Below are positions 1-9,226 of a stretch of DNA of 64,000 nt, piece after piece (the stretch's first letter is position 1; each line of letters opens with the position of its first letter). The position numbers and the translations under genes were made by a program. Under the pieces are notes generated by a model. The model was not told the DNA's origin. It saw nothing but the letters and a program-made list of their open reading frames with translations, and searched no databases. Source of the stretch: Streptomyces thermolilacinus SPC6 (GTDB taxonomy: Bacteria; Actinomycetota; Actinomycetes; Streptomycetales; Streptomycetaceae). Location: contig NZ_ASHX02000001.1 of assembly GCF_000478605.2 (NCBI RefSeq), forward strand, positions 3,697,895 to 3,761,894, given 5' to 3'.

Positions 1-53
1 AGGCGGCCTGACGCACCACCGTCCCCGGTCCCCGGGGACACGCGCACCACGGT

Positions 54-141
54 ACGGCCGCACCACCGCACGACCGCACCACGGCACCACCGCTCCAGGG
101 CACGGCCGCACCACCGCACGAACGCACCACGGCACCACCGC
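54..141. repeat. 48-bp-period tandem repeat
   Basis: A 40-bp unit at 54-93 recurs at 102-141 with one mismatch (C at 73, A at 121). It is made of CACCACCG-like submotifs. It lies upstream of the antiporter gene and has no coding signal on either strand that I would defend. Confidence 0.8.
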
Positions 142-142
142 G

Positions 143-180
143 GCCCGGCCCGTGTGACGAGCCCGTCACACGGGCCGGGC
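143..180. terminator. Perfect 16-bp inverted repeat (hairpin)
   Basis: Arms 143-158 and 165-180 are perfectly complementary, with a 6-nt loop. No T-tract follows, which is common for Streptomyces terminators. It probably ends transcription from a gene left of the window, or folds in the leader of the antiporter mRNA 40 nt downstream. Confidence 0.6.
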
Positions 181-219
181 CGCGCTCCCGAGACGTCGTA
201 CGGAAAAGGAGTACCGCTC

Positions 220-1575
220 ATGTCCGTGGCCGCCTCGGTGGTCGAGCCCCTCCCCAGTCACGCCCTGATGGTGCTGCTGCTCCAGGTGGGCGTCCTGCTG
301 CTGTGCGCGCTGCTCCTCGGGCGCCTCGCCGAACGGCTGGGCATGCCCGCGGTCGTCGGGGAGCTCACGGCCGGTGTGCTCCTCGGCCCGTCCCTGCTGT
401 TCCATGTCGCGCCCGGTGTCGGCAACTGGCTGTTCCCGCAGAGCGCCGAGCACATGCATCTCCTCGACGCGGTCGGCCAGTTCGGCGTCATCCTGCTCGT
501 CGGCTTCAGCGGCATCCACCTCGACCTGAAACTCGTCCGCCGCCAGGGCGCCCGCGCCGCGGGGGTCGGCGCCGCGGGCCTCCTCGTCCCGCTCGTCCTC
601 GGCGCCTGGCTCGGCTTCGTCCTGCCCGCCCAGCTGCGCGCGCCCGGCGCCGACCAGACGGTGTTCGCGCTGTTCGTCGGCGTCGTCATGTGCGTCAGCG
701 CGATCCCCGTCATCGCCCGCACGCTCATCGACATGAAGCTCATCCACCGGGACGTCGGCCAGATGATCCTCGTCGCCGTCACCATCGACGACGCCGTCGG
801 CTGGGTGCTGCTGTCGCTGATCGCCGCCATGGCCACCACCGGCCTCTACGCCGGGGAGGTGCTCACCACGCTCGGTGAGGTCGGCGTGCTCATGCTCGTC
901 ACCGTGACGGTGGGCCGGTGGCTCATCGGCGCCGCGATGCGCGCCTCGGCACGGGCCGACGTGCCCGGGCTGCCCGTCGTCACCGCCGTCGTCCTGATGA
1001 TGCTGTCCGCCGCGGGCACCCACGCCCTCGGTCTTGAGGCCGCGCTCGGCGCGTTCTTCTGCGGCATCCTCATCGGCGGGACGAAGGACTTCGACACGGC
1101 GTCCCTCGCCCCGCTCAACACGACGATCATGGCCGTCCTCGCGCCGCTGTTCTTCGCGACCGCCGGACTGCGCATGGACCTCACGTCGCTCATCGACCCG
1201 GAGGTCGCCCTGTGGGGTCTAGCGGTGTTCGCGGTGGCCGTCCTCGGCAAGTTCCTCGGCGCGTTCCTGGGCGGGCTCACCACCCGTATGAACCGCTGGG
1301 AGTCGCTCGCCCTGGGCGCGGGCATCAACGCGCGCGGCGTCATCGAGGTGATCATCGCCCTGATCGGCGTACGGCTGGGCCTGCTGACCGTGGAGATGTA
1401 CTCGATCGTCGTCCTCGTCGCCGTCCTCACGTCCCTGATGGCGCCGCCCCTGCTGCGGTACGCCATGAACCGCGTGGAGCAGACGGCGGAGGAGAAGCTG
1501 CGGGGCCACCGCTTCCTGTCGCAGCCGGACACCCCCCAGGCGTCCCCGACGCCCACCACCACAGCGGACCCGTGA
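220..1575 (+). CDS. Cation/proton antiporter (CPA2, KefB-like)
   Basis: This 451-residue integral membrane protein has about 12 hydrophobic segments and the fold signatures of monovalent cation:proton antiporters: an early RLAERLGMPAVVGE segment, GILIGGTKDF in the middle and GINARGVIEVII near the end. It probably exchanges Na+ or K+ for protons at the cytoplasmic membrane. The start at 220 is preferred over the in-frame upstream ATG at 154 because AAAAGGAG sits just before it and the extra 22 residues are not family-like. There is no C-terminal RCK/TrkA-N domain, only a short Pro/Thr tail. A strong hairpin follows, so it is probably monocistronic. Confidence 0.85.
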   Translation: MSVAASVVEPLPSHALMVLLLQVGVLLLCALLLGRLAERLGMPAVVGELTAGVLLGPSLLFHVAPGVGNWLFPQSAEHMHLLDAVGQFGVILLVGFSGIHLDLKLVRRQGARAAGVGAAGLLVPLVLGAWLGFVLPAQLRAPGADQTVFALFVGVVMCVSAIPVIARTLIDMKLIHRDVGQMILVAVTIDDAVGWVLLSLIAAMATTGLYAGEVLTTLGEVGVLMLVTVTVGRWLIGAAMRASARADVPGLPVVTAVVLMMLSAAGTHALGLEAALGAFFCGILIGGTKDFDTASLAPLNTTIMAVLAPLFFATAGLRMDLTSLIDPEVALWGLAVFAVAVLGKFLGAFLGGLTTRMNRWESLALGAGINARGVIEVIIALIGVRLGLLTVEMYSIVVLVAVLTSLMAPPLLRYAMNRVEQTAEEKLRGHRFLSQPDTPQASPTPTTTADP

Positions 1576-1601
1576 CCCGGCGTACGCCGGAACCGCCTCA
1601 C

Positions 1602-1640
1602 CACCGGGCCCGGGGGAACCACATCACCCCGGGCCCGGTG
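1602..1640. terminator. 14-bp perfect hairpin after antiporter gene
   Basis: Arms 1602-1615 and 1627-1640 are perfectly complementary GC-rich 14-mers around an 11-nt loop, 27 bp after the antiporter stop. It is a probable intrinsic terminator without a U-tract. Confidence 0.65.
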
Positions 1641-1680
1641 CCCCCCATGCCTCAGCCCGCCATCGAGAACAGGAGGACCC

Positions 1681-2535
1681 ATGCCACACACACCCCCGTC
1701 CCGCGCGGCCGTGCGCATCGCGCTGGACGCCGGCGGCCTGCCGCTGTCCGGCCTGCTCGCCGAGGCGGCCGGGGAGCCGCGGGGAACGGTGCTCGCGCTG
1801 CACGGCGGGGGGATGACGGCGGGCTACTTCGACGGCCGGGCGCACCCGGGCGCGTCCCTGCTGGCCCTGGGGGCACGCCTCGGCTTCACGGTCCTGGCCC
1901 TCGACAGACCCGGCTACGGCGCGTCCGCGCCCCACCTGCCGGACGGCGCCGACCGGGACGAGCAGGCCGATCTCGTACGGGCGGCGTTCGCCGACTTCGC
2001 CGCCCGGTACGCGGTCGGGCCCGGCGTGCTGCTGCTCGGCCACTCCTTCGGGGCGCAGGTCGCGCTGGCGGCGGCCGCGCGGGGCTTCCACGACCGGCTG
2101 GTGGGCCTCGACCTCTCGGGATGCGGGCACCGGAACGTGTGCGTGCCGGGGGAGGCGCCGTCGCTGTGGGGGCCGCCGAGCCTGTACCCGCCGGGTACGT
2201 TCGCGGCGGGGGTGGACCTGATGTGCGAGCGGCCCCCGGCTGAGGTGTCCCAGGCGGTGCGCTGGCCCCGGGACTTCGCGGGCGTCGCGGCGCGGGTGGA
2301 GGTGCCGGTACGGCTGACGTTCGCCGAGCACGACGGGCGGTGGCGGCACGACGCCGAGGCGCTGGCGGAGCTGACCGCCCACTTCACGGGCGCGCCGAGG
2401 GTGCAGGTGGCGCGGCAGCCGGCGGCGGGGTACTACCTGAGCCTCGGGTGGGCGGCCGCGGCGTACCACCGCCAGGCCCTGACGTTCTTCGAGGAGTCCC
2501 TCACCCACCGCCCCGCGCCCCGCACCACAGCCTGA
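1681..2535 (+). CDS. Alpha/beta hydrolase
   Basis: A 284-residue cytoplasmic hydrolase-fold protein with oxyanion region LHGGGMTAGYFD and nucleophile elbow GHSFGAQ (near residue 120). Its substrate is unknown. The C-terminal segment where the family normally has GHN-I-SLG reads AGYYLSLGWAA, so the usual catalytic histidine appears to be tyrosine. It may be inactive or use another residue. The start is supported by AACAGGAGGACCC directly before the ATG. It is flanked by hairpins on both sides, so it looks like a single-gene unit. Confidence 0.8.
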   Translation: MPHTPPSRAAVRIALDAGGLPLSGLLAEAAGEPRGTVLALHGGGMTAGYFDGRAHPGASLLALGARLGFTVLALDRPGYGASAPHLPDGADRDEQADLVRAAFADFAARYAVGPGVLLLGHSFGAQVALAAAARGFHDRLVGLDLSGCGHRNVCVPGEAPSLWGPPSLYPPGTFAAGVDLMCERPPAEVSQAVRWPRDFAGVAARVEVPVRLTFAEHDGRWRHDAEALAELTAHFTGAPRVQVARQPAAGYYLSLGWAAAAYHRQALTFFEESLTHRPAPRTTA

Positions 2536-2544
2536 CCCCCGCCG

Positions 2545-2578
2545 GGGCCGCACCCCCGCGGGGCCCGGGGTGCGGCCC
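2545..2578. terminator. Bidirectional terminator hairpin
   Basis: Perfect 12-bp arms (2545-2556 and 2567-2578) around a 10-nt loop lie between the convergent hydrolase gene and the copper operon. The position and symmetry suit a bidirectional terminator. Confidence 0.65.
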
Positions 2579-2589
2579 GCGCGGGAGGG

Positions 2590-3096
2590 CTACGGGTAGG
2601 ACCACTCCGAGTGGCGGACCACCAGGGCCTCGACGTTCAGGGGCGGGCTCTGCTGGAAGTGGAGGGTGAACGGCCCCCGCTCGCCCAGCCGCACCGGCTC
2701 GCGCAGCTCCACCATCACGTCCGTGCCGTACGGCGTCATCTCCAGCGCCCCCCGAGCGGGCACCGGCGCCGAGCCGATCATCCGCATCCGCGCCGCCGCC
2801 TGCCCCGCGTCCGCGTCCTGGGACAGCATCGCGGAGTTCACCGCCGGGGACGTCACCGCCAGCAGCCGGTCGTCGGCGGCGCCCTCGTTCCGCACGGTGA
2901 ACACCACCGCCGTCGACGCCCGCCCGGGGAAGGGCTGGAGGACCCGCGCGTGGGTGACCGACAGTTCCGCCGGGCTGCCCGCCGCGCCCGCCGCCGTCCA
3001 GGCGGTGAGCCCGCCGAGGGCGAGGGCGCTCGCCACGACGGCGGACAGCGCGGGCAGGAACGGCTCCACCCGGTCTCGCAGGGCTCGGGTTCTCAC
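2590..3096 (-). CDS. PCuAC-like (DUF461) copper chaperone domain protein
   Basis: A 168-residue protein with one N-terminal hydrophobic signal/anchor segment, followed by a beta-rich domain resembling PCuAC periplasmic copper chaperones (ARMRMIGSAPVPARGALEM... then FTLHFQ). The GTG start overlaps the CopA stop as GTGA, with GGAGG just upstream, so the genes are translationally coupled. The normal first metal motif (H-E before the MxM) reads MLSQD here, and the later H-x-M site reads TDVMV. Only the MRM pair remains, so copper binding by the canonical ligand set is doubtful. It is the third gene of the copper operon. Confidence 0.7.
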   Translation of the reverse strand: MRTRALRDRVEPFLPALSAVVASALALGGLTAWTAAGAAGSPAELSVTHARVLQPFPGRASTAVVFTVRNEGAADDRLLAVTSPAVNSAMLSQDADAGQAAARMRMIGSAPVPARGALEMTPYGTDVMVELREPVRLGERGPFTLHFQQSPPLNVEALVVRHSEWSYP

Positions 3097-5450
3097 GCGT
3101 GTGCCTCCGAAGGGGTCCGGGCCGGAACAGACGGGCGGCCGGGCCGCGCGGGCCGGGCGGACCGCCTCGGCTGCCAGCCGCGCAGCCGCAGGCTGTTGGT
3201 GACGACGATGACCGAGCTGACCGACATGGCCGCCGACGCGACCATCGGGTTGAGCCAGCCGGTCGCCGCCAGCGGGATGGTGACCACGTTGTACCCGAAC
3301 GCCCACACCAGGTTCATCCGGATGGTGCCGAGCGTGCGGCGGGCCAGCAGCACCGCGTCCGCGACGGCCTCGATGTCCTCCCGGACCAGCGTCACGTCGG
3401 CGGCGCCGATCGCCGCGTCCGTACCGCCGCCCATGGCGACGCCCAGATCCGCCCCGGCCAGGGCGACCGTGTCGTTGACGCCGTCGCCGATGACGGCGAC
3501 CCGCCGGCCGTCCGCCTTCAGCCCGGCCACCAGCGCCGCCTTGCCCTCCGGGGTGCACCGCGCGTGGACGTCCGCCTCCGGGATGCCCAGCTCCGCCGCG
3601 ACCGCCCGCGCCGTGGCGTCACGGTCGCCGGTCGCCAGCACGGGCCGCAGGCCCAGGCGCCGCATCCGCTCCACCGCCCGGTACGCGCCGGGGCGCAGCG
3701 TGTCGCCCAGCGCGATCACCGCCTGCGCCGTGCCGTCCACCTTCACCAGGACCGGCGTGTGCGCGGCCTCCTCGGCGGCGGTGAGCGCCCCGGCCAGCGG
3801 CTCCGGCAGCACCTCGTCGCCCGGCGCGCACACCTCGACGCGCCGCCCCTCGACCCGGCCCGCGACCCCGACCCCGGTCGTGGACGCGAAGTCCGCCACG
3901 TCGGGCAGCGCGTCCTCGCCGAGCGTGCGGTGCGCGTACGCCACGACGGCCCGGCCCAGCGGATGGTCGGAACCCCGCTCCACGGCGGCCGCCAGCCGCA
4001 GCACCGCGCGCCGCTCGTCGTCGCGGTGCGCCCCGCCCAGCGGGGTGACCCCGGTGACCTTCAGCTTGCCGGTGGTGAGCGTGCCGGTCTTGTCGAGGAC
4101 GACCGTGTCGACGTTGCGCAGCGTCTCCAGGGCGCGTGGCCCGTTGACGAGGATGCCCAGCTGCGCGCCGCGCCCGGTGGCGGCCAGCAGGGCCGTCGGC
4201 GTGGCGAGGCCCAGCGCGCACGGGCAGGCGACGACCAGCACGGACACGGCGACGGTCACGGCGATCTGCGCGTCGGCCCCGGCGCCCAGCCAGAAGCCGA
4301 GCACGGTCACCGCCAGCGCCAGCACGACCGGCACGAACACCCCGGCGACCTGGTCGGCGACGCGCTGCGCCCTGGCCTTCCCGGCGAGCGCGTCGGTCAC
4401 CAGCCTGGTGATGCGGGCCAGCTGCGTGTCCTCGCCGACGGCCGTGGCCCGTACGAGGAGCAGCCCGCCCGCGTTGACGGCGGCGCCGACGGCGGGGGAG
4501 CCGGGGCCCACCTCGACGGGGTCGCTCTCGCCGGTCACCAGCGACAGGTCGAGCGCCGAGCTGCCCTCGACGACGACACCGTCCGTGGCGACCTTCTCAC
4601 CGGGCCGTACGACGAAGACCTGCCCGACCCGCAGCTGCTCGATCGGGACGCGCCGCTCGCGGCCGGACTTCTCGCAGCGTACGGCGACGTCCTTCGCGGC
4701 CAGCCGGGCGAGCGACCGCAGCGCGGCGCCCGTGCCGCGCTTGGCGCGGGCCTCCAGGTACCGGCCGGTCAGCACGAACATCGGTACGGCGACGGCCGCT
4801 TCCAGGTAGACGTGCGCCACGTCCGCCGACGGGGACGGCAGCAGGCTGAACGGCATCGTCATGTCCGGCATGCCCGCGCCGCCGAGGAACAGCGCGTACG
4901 TGGACCAGGCGAACGCCGCGACGGTGCCCAGCGAGACGAGCGTGTCCATGGTGGACGCGGCGTGCCGCAGGCCCCGTACCGCCTTCACATGGCACGGCCA
5001 GGTGCTCCAGAAGACGACGGGCGCGGTCAGCGCGAAGCACAGCCACTGCCAGTTGCTGAACTGGAGGGCGGGGATCATCGACAGGGCGAGTACCGGCACG
5101 GAGAGTGCGACGGTGATCCACATGCGTTGCCGCTGGGCCGCCAGATCGGCGTCGGCCTCCTGCTCGCGGCGCTCCTGCCGCGCGGCCTCCGGCTCCTCCT
5201 CGGCCTTCGGCGGGGCGGGCGGCTCGGCGGTGAACCCGGACCGCTCGACGGCGGCGATCAGGTCGGGGACGGTGTACGTCGGCGGGTGCGTGACGCGGGC
5301 GGTGTGCGTGGCCAGGTTGACCGAGGCGACCACGCCCTCCAGCTTCGCGAGTCCCTTCTCGACGCGGGCGACGCACGCCCCGCACGTCATGCCGCCGATG
5401 ATGAGGTCGGTGGTGGTCGTGGCGGACGCCACGGGTCCGGGAGCGGTCAT
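3093..5450 (-). CDS. copA: Copper-translocating P1B-type ATPase CopA
   Basis: A 785-residue membrane pump that probably exports Cu(I). Domains in order are an HMA metal-binding domain with GMTCGAC (Cys23, Cys26), transmembrane helices, the actuator TGES loop, CPC at about 409-411 in the membrane, phosphorylation motif DKTGTLT (Asp453), the SDHP nucleotide-binding motif and the GDGVND hinge. Its C-terminal membrane segments carry YN and MSVSS, as in Cu+ pumps. The ATG overlaps the upstream stop as ATGA. It is the middle gene of a three-gene copper operon that faces away from the isonitrile cluster. Confidence 0.93.
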   Translation of the reverse strand: MTAPGPVASATTTTDLIIGGMTCGACVARVEKGLAKLEGVVASVNLATHTARVTHPPTYTVPDLIAAVERSGFTAEPPAPPKAEEEPEAARQERREQEADADLAAQRQRMWITVALSVPVLALSMIPALQFSNWQWLCFALTAPVVFWSTWPCHVKAVRGLRHAASTMDTLVSLGTVAAFAWSTYALFLGGAGMPDMTMPFSLLPSPSADVAHVYLEAAVAVPMFVLTGRYLEARAKRGTGAALRSLARLAAKDVAVRCEKSGRERRVPIEQLRVGQVFVVRPGEKVATDGVVVEGSSALDLSLVTGESDPVEVGPGSPAVGAAVNAGGLLLVRATAVGEDTQLARITRLVTDALAGKARAQRVADQVAGVFVPVVLALAVTVLGFWLGAGADAQIAVTVAVSVLVVACPCALGLATPTALLAATGRGAQLGILVNGPRALETLRNVDTVVLDKTGTLTTGKLKVTGVTPLGGAHRDDERRAVLRLAAAVERGSDHPLGRAVVAYAHRTLGEDALPDVADFASTTGVGVAGRVEGRRVEVCAPGDEVLPEPLAGALTAAEEAAHTPVLVKVDGTAQAVIALGDTLRPGAYRAVERMRRLGLRPVLATGDRDATARAVAAELGIPEADVHARCTPEGKAALVAGLKADGRRVAVIGDGVNDTVALAGADLGVAMGGGTDAAIGAADVTLVREDIEAVADAVLLARRTLGTIRMNLVWAFGYNVVTIPLAATGWLNPMVASAAMSVSSVIVVTNSLRLRGWQPRRSARPARPGRPSVPARTPSEAHA

Positions 5451-5707
5451 CGGTCCATCCCCTCCATGTCCATGCCGCCCATGCCGCCCATGTCGTCCGC
5501 CCCGCCGTCCTCGCCGGACGTCCCGGCGGGGGCGGTGTTGCCCGGGTGGAGGCCGGGGGCGACGGGCCCGGCGAGCGAGCCGACCGCGTACGACACGGCG
5601 AACAGGGCCACGAGCAGGGCCAGGAACCCGGTCAGGCCCGGCAGTGGCCCGCGCGGGGAGGCGGTCGGGCGGTCGGGGGCGGCCTGTTCGGGCCGGGCAT
5701 CCTTCAT
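5447..5707 (-). CDS. Small Met-rich single-pass membrane protein of copper operon
   Basis: An 86-residue protein with one central hydrophobic segment (FLALLVALFAVSYAVGSLAG) and a C-terminal tail rich in Met, Gly and Asp (DDMGGMGGMDMEGMDR). Met clusters bind Cu(I), so the tail may deliver copper to CopA. This is inferred from composition and from the ATGA overlap with copA. AGGAG nine bases before the ATG supports the start. It is the first gene of the operon. I do not recognise a named family. Confidence 0.75.
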   Translation of the reverse strand: MKDARPEQAAPDRPTASPRGPLPGLTGFLALLVALFAVSYAVGSLAGPVAPGLHPGNTAPAGTSGEDGGADDMGGMGGMDMEGMDR

Positions 5708-6116
5708 GGCGTTCCGCTCCTGAAACAAGCGCCCGCCAGCCACGAATCCCGGTACGGGGGATGGCCCGGACACGCGGCTGACGGGCCGACAAGGGATGGG
5801 CCGGTCAGGGGAATCGGAGATCTCCCTCGGCCCGGGCACTCATGCTGGCACGGAAATCCGGGGAATCCACCCGGCTCGGCGGGGATGCCGCACGTGAGTA
5901 TTCTCCCGTTCCGCGCCGGGAACCCGTGCGTGCCGCGGGCCGACTACCTGGAGAAAGTCTCCGCCGCGTTTCCGGCCAACACCCGCCCTGGAGCGACTGT
6001 TTCCGGCCGCCGTGTCCGGTAGGGCCCCTCCGATAAGCCGGGAAATCCGTCACGCGTCACCTGCGACCATGGAAATGAAGCCCGCCGTACGACGGCGGAG
6101 ACGAAAGGACCGAGCA
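5708..6116. other. Divergent intergenic region, copper operon / isonitrile exporter
   Basis: These 409 bp hold no ORF I would defend. They must contain promoters for the copper operon (minus) and the MFS gene (plus). A weak dyad with ATCCC/GGGAT arms at 5746-5762 lies 39-55 bp before the first copper gene and could be a regulator site, but it is not a convincing CsoR box. Confidence 0.5.
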
Positions 6117-7730
6117 ATGCGGCACGACCAACGGGATTGCGCAGCGGGCCCGGAGAAGCCGGACACTCCGGAGAACGCGTTAACGGGCGGGCGCAGTCCC
6201 TGGGTCCTCGTCGCCATCGCGGGCGCGCTGTCGTTCACGGCAATGCTGGATATGAACGTCGTCAATATCGCGCTGGCCACCATATCCGCCGACCTGGACG
6301 TCTCCCCGTCGATGGCGCAGTGGGCGGTCCTCGGCTACCAGCTCGCCGTCGTGTCGCTGCTGCTGCCCGCGGGCCGCTGGCTGGACGGGGGCAGGGGAGG
6401 ACCCGGCTCCCGGGGCCCGGACGGCTCCGGCGGCGGTGTCGGGCTGCGGCCCGCGCTGCTGCTGGCGGTCTCCGGGTTCTCGGTGTGCGGGATGCTCGCC
6501 GCGCTCGCCCCGTGGATGGCGTGGCTGGCCGCCGCCCGGGTCGCGCAGGGCGTCTTCGGCGCGCTGCTGTTCGTCCTGATGCCCGTCCTGGTGATGCGGG
6601 CCGTGCCGCCGTCGATGCGGGGCCGCGCGATGAGCGTGCCCGCGACGCTCGGCCCGCTGGGCGCCGTCACCGGTCCCGCCGTCGGCGGTGTCCTGCTGGA
6701 CGCGTTCGGCTGGCGTGCGGTCCTGCTGGTCAAGCTTCCGGTGTGCCTGGTCGCCCTGGTCGTCGTGGCGCGCGTACTGCCCCGGCGCGGCGGGCTCACG
6801 GCACCCGGCAGGCAGCCCCTCGCCGACGCGGCGCTCGTCGGCGGAGCCGTCGCCGCGCTGCTCCTCGGCCTGACCCTGGCGCCCGAGGTGCCGGCCTGGC
6901 TGCTGCTGGGCCTCGCCGCGCTGCCGCCGCTCGTGTGGTGGTCGCGCCGCCCCGCCGCCCGCCCGGTCCTGGACGTGGTCCGCGCGTCGGGCGTGGGCGG
7001 GGTGTACGGGGCGGTGTTCGCGCTCGCGGCGGGGTTCGCCGCCATGCACTACGTGGTCGCGCTGCGGCTCCAGAGCGACAGCGGCCTCTCCGCGACGGCG
7101 ACCGGCCTGACCGTACTGGCGTTCCCGCTGGCCATGGGGCTGATGGGGCCGCTCGGCGGACGCCTCGCCGACAAGGTGGGCGCCCGCCCCACGGCGCTGG
7201 CCGGGGCGTGCGTCACCGCGCTGGGCCTCACGCTGCTGGCCCTGACGGGCGACCACTGGACGCAGGCGGACATCGCCTGGCGGCTCGCGCTGGCCGGTGC
7301 CGGGATGGGGCTGTACGGCGGGCCGACGCAGACCCTCGTGATGACGGCCGCCCCGCCCCGCGCCGTGGGCGTCGCCGGGTCGCTGGTGCAGCTCTCGCGC
7401 AGCCTCGGCTTCGCGATGGGCCCCGCGCTGGCGGGCGCCGCGTGGGGCCTCGCGGGCCGCGCGGACGGGGCGGACGGCGCCCGGTACGGCCTGTACATCG
7501 CGGCGGGCGCGGCCTGGCTGTGCGTCCTGCTCCTGGCGGCCGGGCGGGTGCCGGCCGGGGCCGCTCGTGGAGCCGGAGGGGCGCGCGGGCGTCGAGAGGA
7601 CGTGGGGGTCCCCCCCGTTCCGGCGAAGCCGGGAACAGGGGGGAGCGTGGAGGCCCTGAGGAACACAGGGCTGAGCACGGACGGCCTCCCGACAACCGCG
7701 CGGAGCACCCCGGAGGTGGAACGGGCCTAA
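6117..7730 (+). CDS. MFS drug/metabolite exporter (DHA2-like)
   Basis: A 537-residue multi-spanning major facilitator protein with the typical start AMLDMNVVNIALATISADL of DHA2 exporters and a loop GGRLADKVGARP in the second half. GAAAGGACCGAGCA precedes the chosen ATG. The tail (last ~60 residues) is Gly/Pro-rich and disordered. Its stop overlaps the stop of the convergent VAO-type oxidase gene. The position suggests export of the isonitrile product made by the neighbouring operon. Confidence 0.85.
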   Translation: MRHDQRDCAAGPEKPDTPENALTGGRSPWVLVAIAGALSFTAMLDMNVVNIALATISADLDVSPSMAQWAVLGYQLAVVSLLLPAGRWLDGGRGGPGSRGPDGSGGGVGLRPALLLAVSGFSVCGMLAALAPWMAWLAAARVAQGVFGALLFVLMPVLVMRAVPPSMRGRAMSVPATLGPLGAVTGPAVGGVLLDAFGWRAVLLVKLPVCLVALVVVARVLPRRGGLTAPGRQPLADAALVGGAVAALLLGLTLAPEVPAWLLLGLAALPPLVWWSRRPAARPVLDVVRASGVGGVYGAVFALAAGFAAMHYVVALRLQSDSGLSATATGLTVLAFPLAMGLMGPLGGRLADKVGARPTALAGACVTALGLTLLALTGDHWTQADIAWRLALAGAGMGLYGGPTQTLVMTAAPPRAVGVAGSLVQLSRSLGFAMGPALAGAAWGLAGRADGADGARYGLYIAAGAAWLCVLLLAAGRVPAGAARGAGGARGRREDVGVPPVPAKPGTGGSVEALRNTGLSTDGLPTTARSTPEVERA

Positions 7731-9226
7731 GAGAGGGGGGCGTACCTGCCGGGGGACAGGATCCCGTCCGGGTCGAGGGCGGCCTTCAGGAGGGATATCG
7801 CCTCCCACGGGGCCGTGTCCCACTCCGTGAGGGTCTCCATCGTCTCCACGCCGACGCGGTAGAAGCGGAAGCCGTCCTCGTAAAGCCGCCGGTGCAGCTC
7901 CGTGTTGCAGGCGCGCGCGGACGCCTCCTGCTCCGGGTCGTCGCGGTCGAAGTACAGGTTGACGACCGACTCCAGGTAGTCGGGTCCCGTCGGGTTGACC
8001 GCGATGGCCGGGACGAGGCCGTGGTCCGCGCAGGTCTTCTCGACGACGGCCACCAGGTCGGTGACGGTACGCCCGTCGACGGCGGCGACCGGCATGCACG
8101 CCAGGTACCCGACGGACGTCCCGTCGAGCACGTCCGGGTCGGCGGGCACCTCCTTGCCGGGCACCGACTGGTACAGGCCGTGCAGGAACGCCGTGGTGGG
8201 CCGCCCGGAGTGGACGTCCCACATGGCCGTGACCATCGGGTCGGCGCCGGGCCGGGCGGCGTCCGCCTCCGCGACGACCCGCACGGCGGCGCCCTCGGCG
8301 GCGAGGGTGCGCTCCACGTCGGCGACGGCGAGGGCGACCTGCTCGGCCGTACCGTCCACGGCGACCGCGCCGGTCCAGGTCGGCACCCGGTCGTCGGCCG
8401 TCATGGCGAGGATGCGCTTGTCGTTGAAGATGTGGGTGATCGACCGGAGCGTGCCGCGCAGGAACAGCCCGCGCACCGCGTCCACCACGCCGGGCAGCGC
8501 CGACTCGGACAGCGTGAACATCAGGAGCCGCTGCTCCTCCTGGCGGGGCAGCAGGTCCACGGCGGCGGCCGTGACGACGCCCAGGTTCGACTGGAGGAAC
8601 AGCCCGTCGAGCTGCGGGCCGATGCCGTACGGGTAGTGGTGCAGCTGCCGGGTGCTCGTCCCGGCCCACAGGCCGGTGCGCAGCCGCTGCCCGGTGCCGA
8701 GCACGACCTCCAGGCCGCGCACCTCCTCGGCGCGGTGGCGGCGGAAGCCCGTACCGCGCTCCAGGAGGTTGCCCAGCACGGAGGAGTGCGGCGAGGAGCC
8801 GGTCACGTTGGCGACCAGGTCCGGGTGGTGGGCGGCCAGGTGGTCGGCGAGCTGGAGCTGGGTGACGCCGGGTTCGACGACCGCGTACCGGCCCGCCGGG
8901 TCCACCTCCCGGATGCGGTTCATCGCGGAGAGGTCCAGCAGGGCGCAGCCGTCCCGTACCGGGAGGCGGGAGCCGAGGCCCCAGTTGCGGCCCGTGCTGT
9001 ACGGGTGGAGCGGCACCTTCTCCTCGCGGGCGACCCGTACGATCCCGGCCACCTGGTCGGCGTCGGAGGGCCGCAGCACGGCGACCACGCGGCGCGACGG
9101 GAACGCCGAGGTGTTGTGCGAGACCTCCGCGAGGGCGGCCTCGTCGTACGCGAGGGCGTCGGGACCGACGATGTCCCGCCACTTCGCGACCGCTCTCTCG
9201 TCGCCTCCGCTGCTGTTCTGGCCCAT
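7727..9226 (-). CDS. FAD-linked oxidase of vanillyl-alcohol oxidase type
   Basis: A 499-residue flavoenzyme with an N-terminal FAD-binding PCMH domain, including HPYSTGRNWGLGS (close to the STGRN motif of vanillyl-alcohol oxidase and p-cresol methylhydroxylase), followed by a VAO-type cap domain. VAO-family enzymes oxidise para-substituted phenols, which suits a tyrosine-derived isonitrile. GGTGAGGGTCGC precedes the ATG. It is the last gene of the isonitrile operon, 216 bp after the halogenase. The assignment to phenol oxidation is inferred from context. Confidence 0.82.
   Translation of the reverse strand: MGQNSSGGDERAVAKWRDIVGPDALAYDEAALAEVSHNTSAFPSRRVVAVLRPSDADQVAGIVRVAREEKVPLHPYSTGRNWGLGSRLPVRDGCALLDLSAMNRIREVDPAGRYAVVEPGVTQLQLADHLAAHHPDLVANVTGSSPHSSVLGNLLERGTGFRRHRAEEVRGLEVVLGTGQRLRTGLWAGTSTRQLHHYPYGIGPQLDGLFLQSNLGVVTAAAVDLLPRQEEQRLLMFTLSESALPGVVDAVRGLFLRGTLRSITHIFNDKRILAMTADDRVPTWTGAVAVDGTAEQVALAVADVERTLAAEGAAVRVVAEADAARPGADPMVTAMWDVHSGRPTTAFLHGLYQSVPGKEVPADPDVLDGTSVGYLACMPVAAVDGRTVTDLVAVVEKTCADHGLVPAIAVNPTGPDYLESVVNLYFDRDDPEQEASARACNTELHRRLYEDGFRFYRVGVETMETLTEWDTAPWEAISLLKAALDPDGILSPGRYAPLS

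Noticed and set aside
5740..5765. CsoR operator before the copper operon
   Set aside because: Only 5-bp arms with mismatched centre; no good match to the known Streptomyces copper boxes as I remember them.
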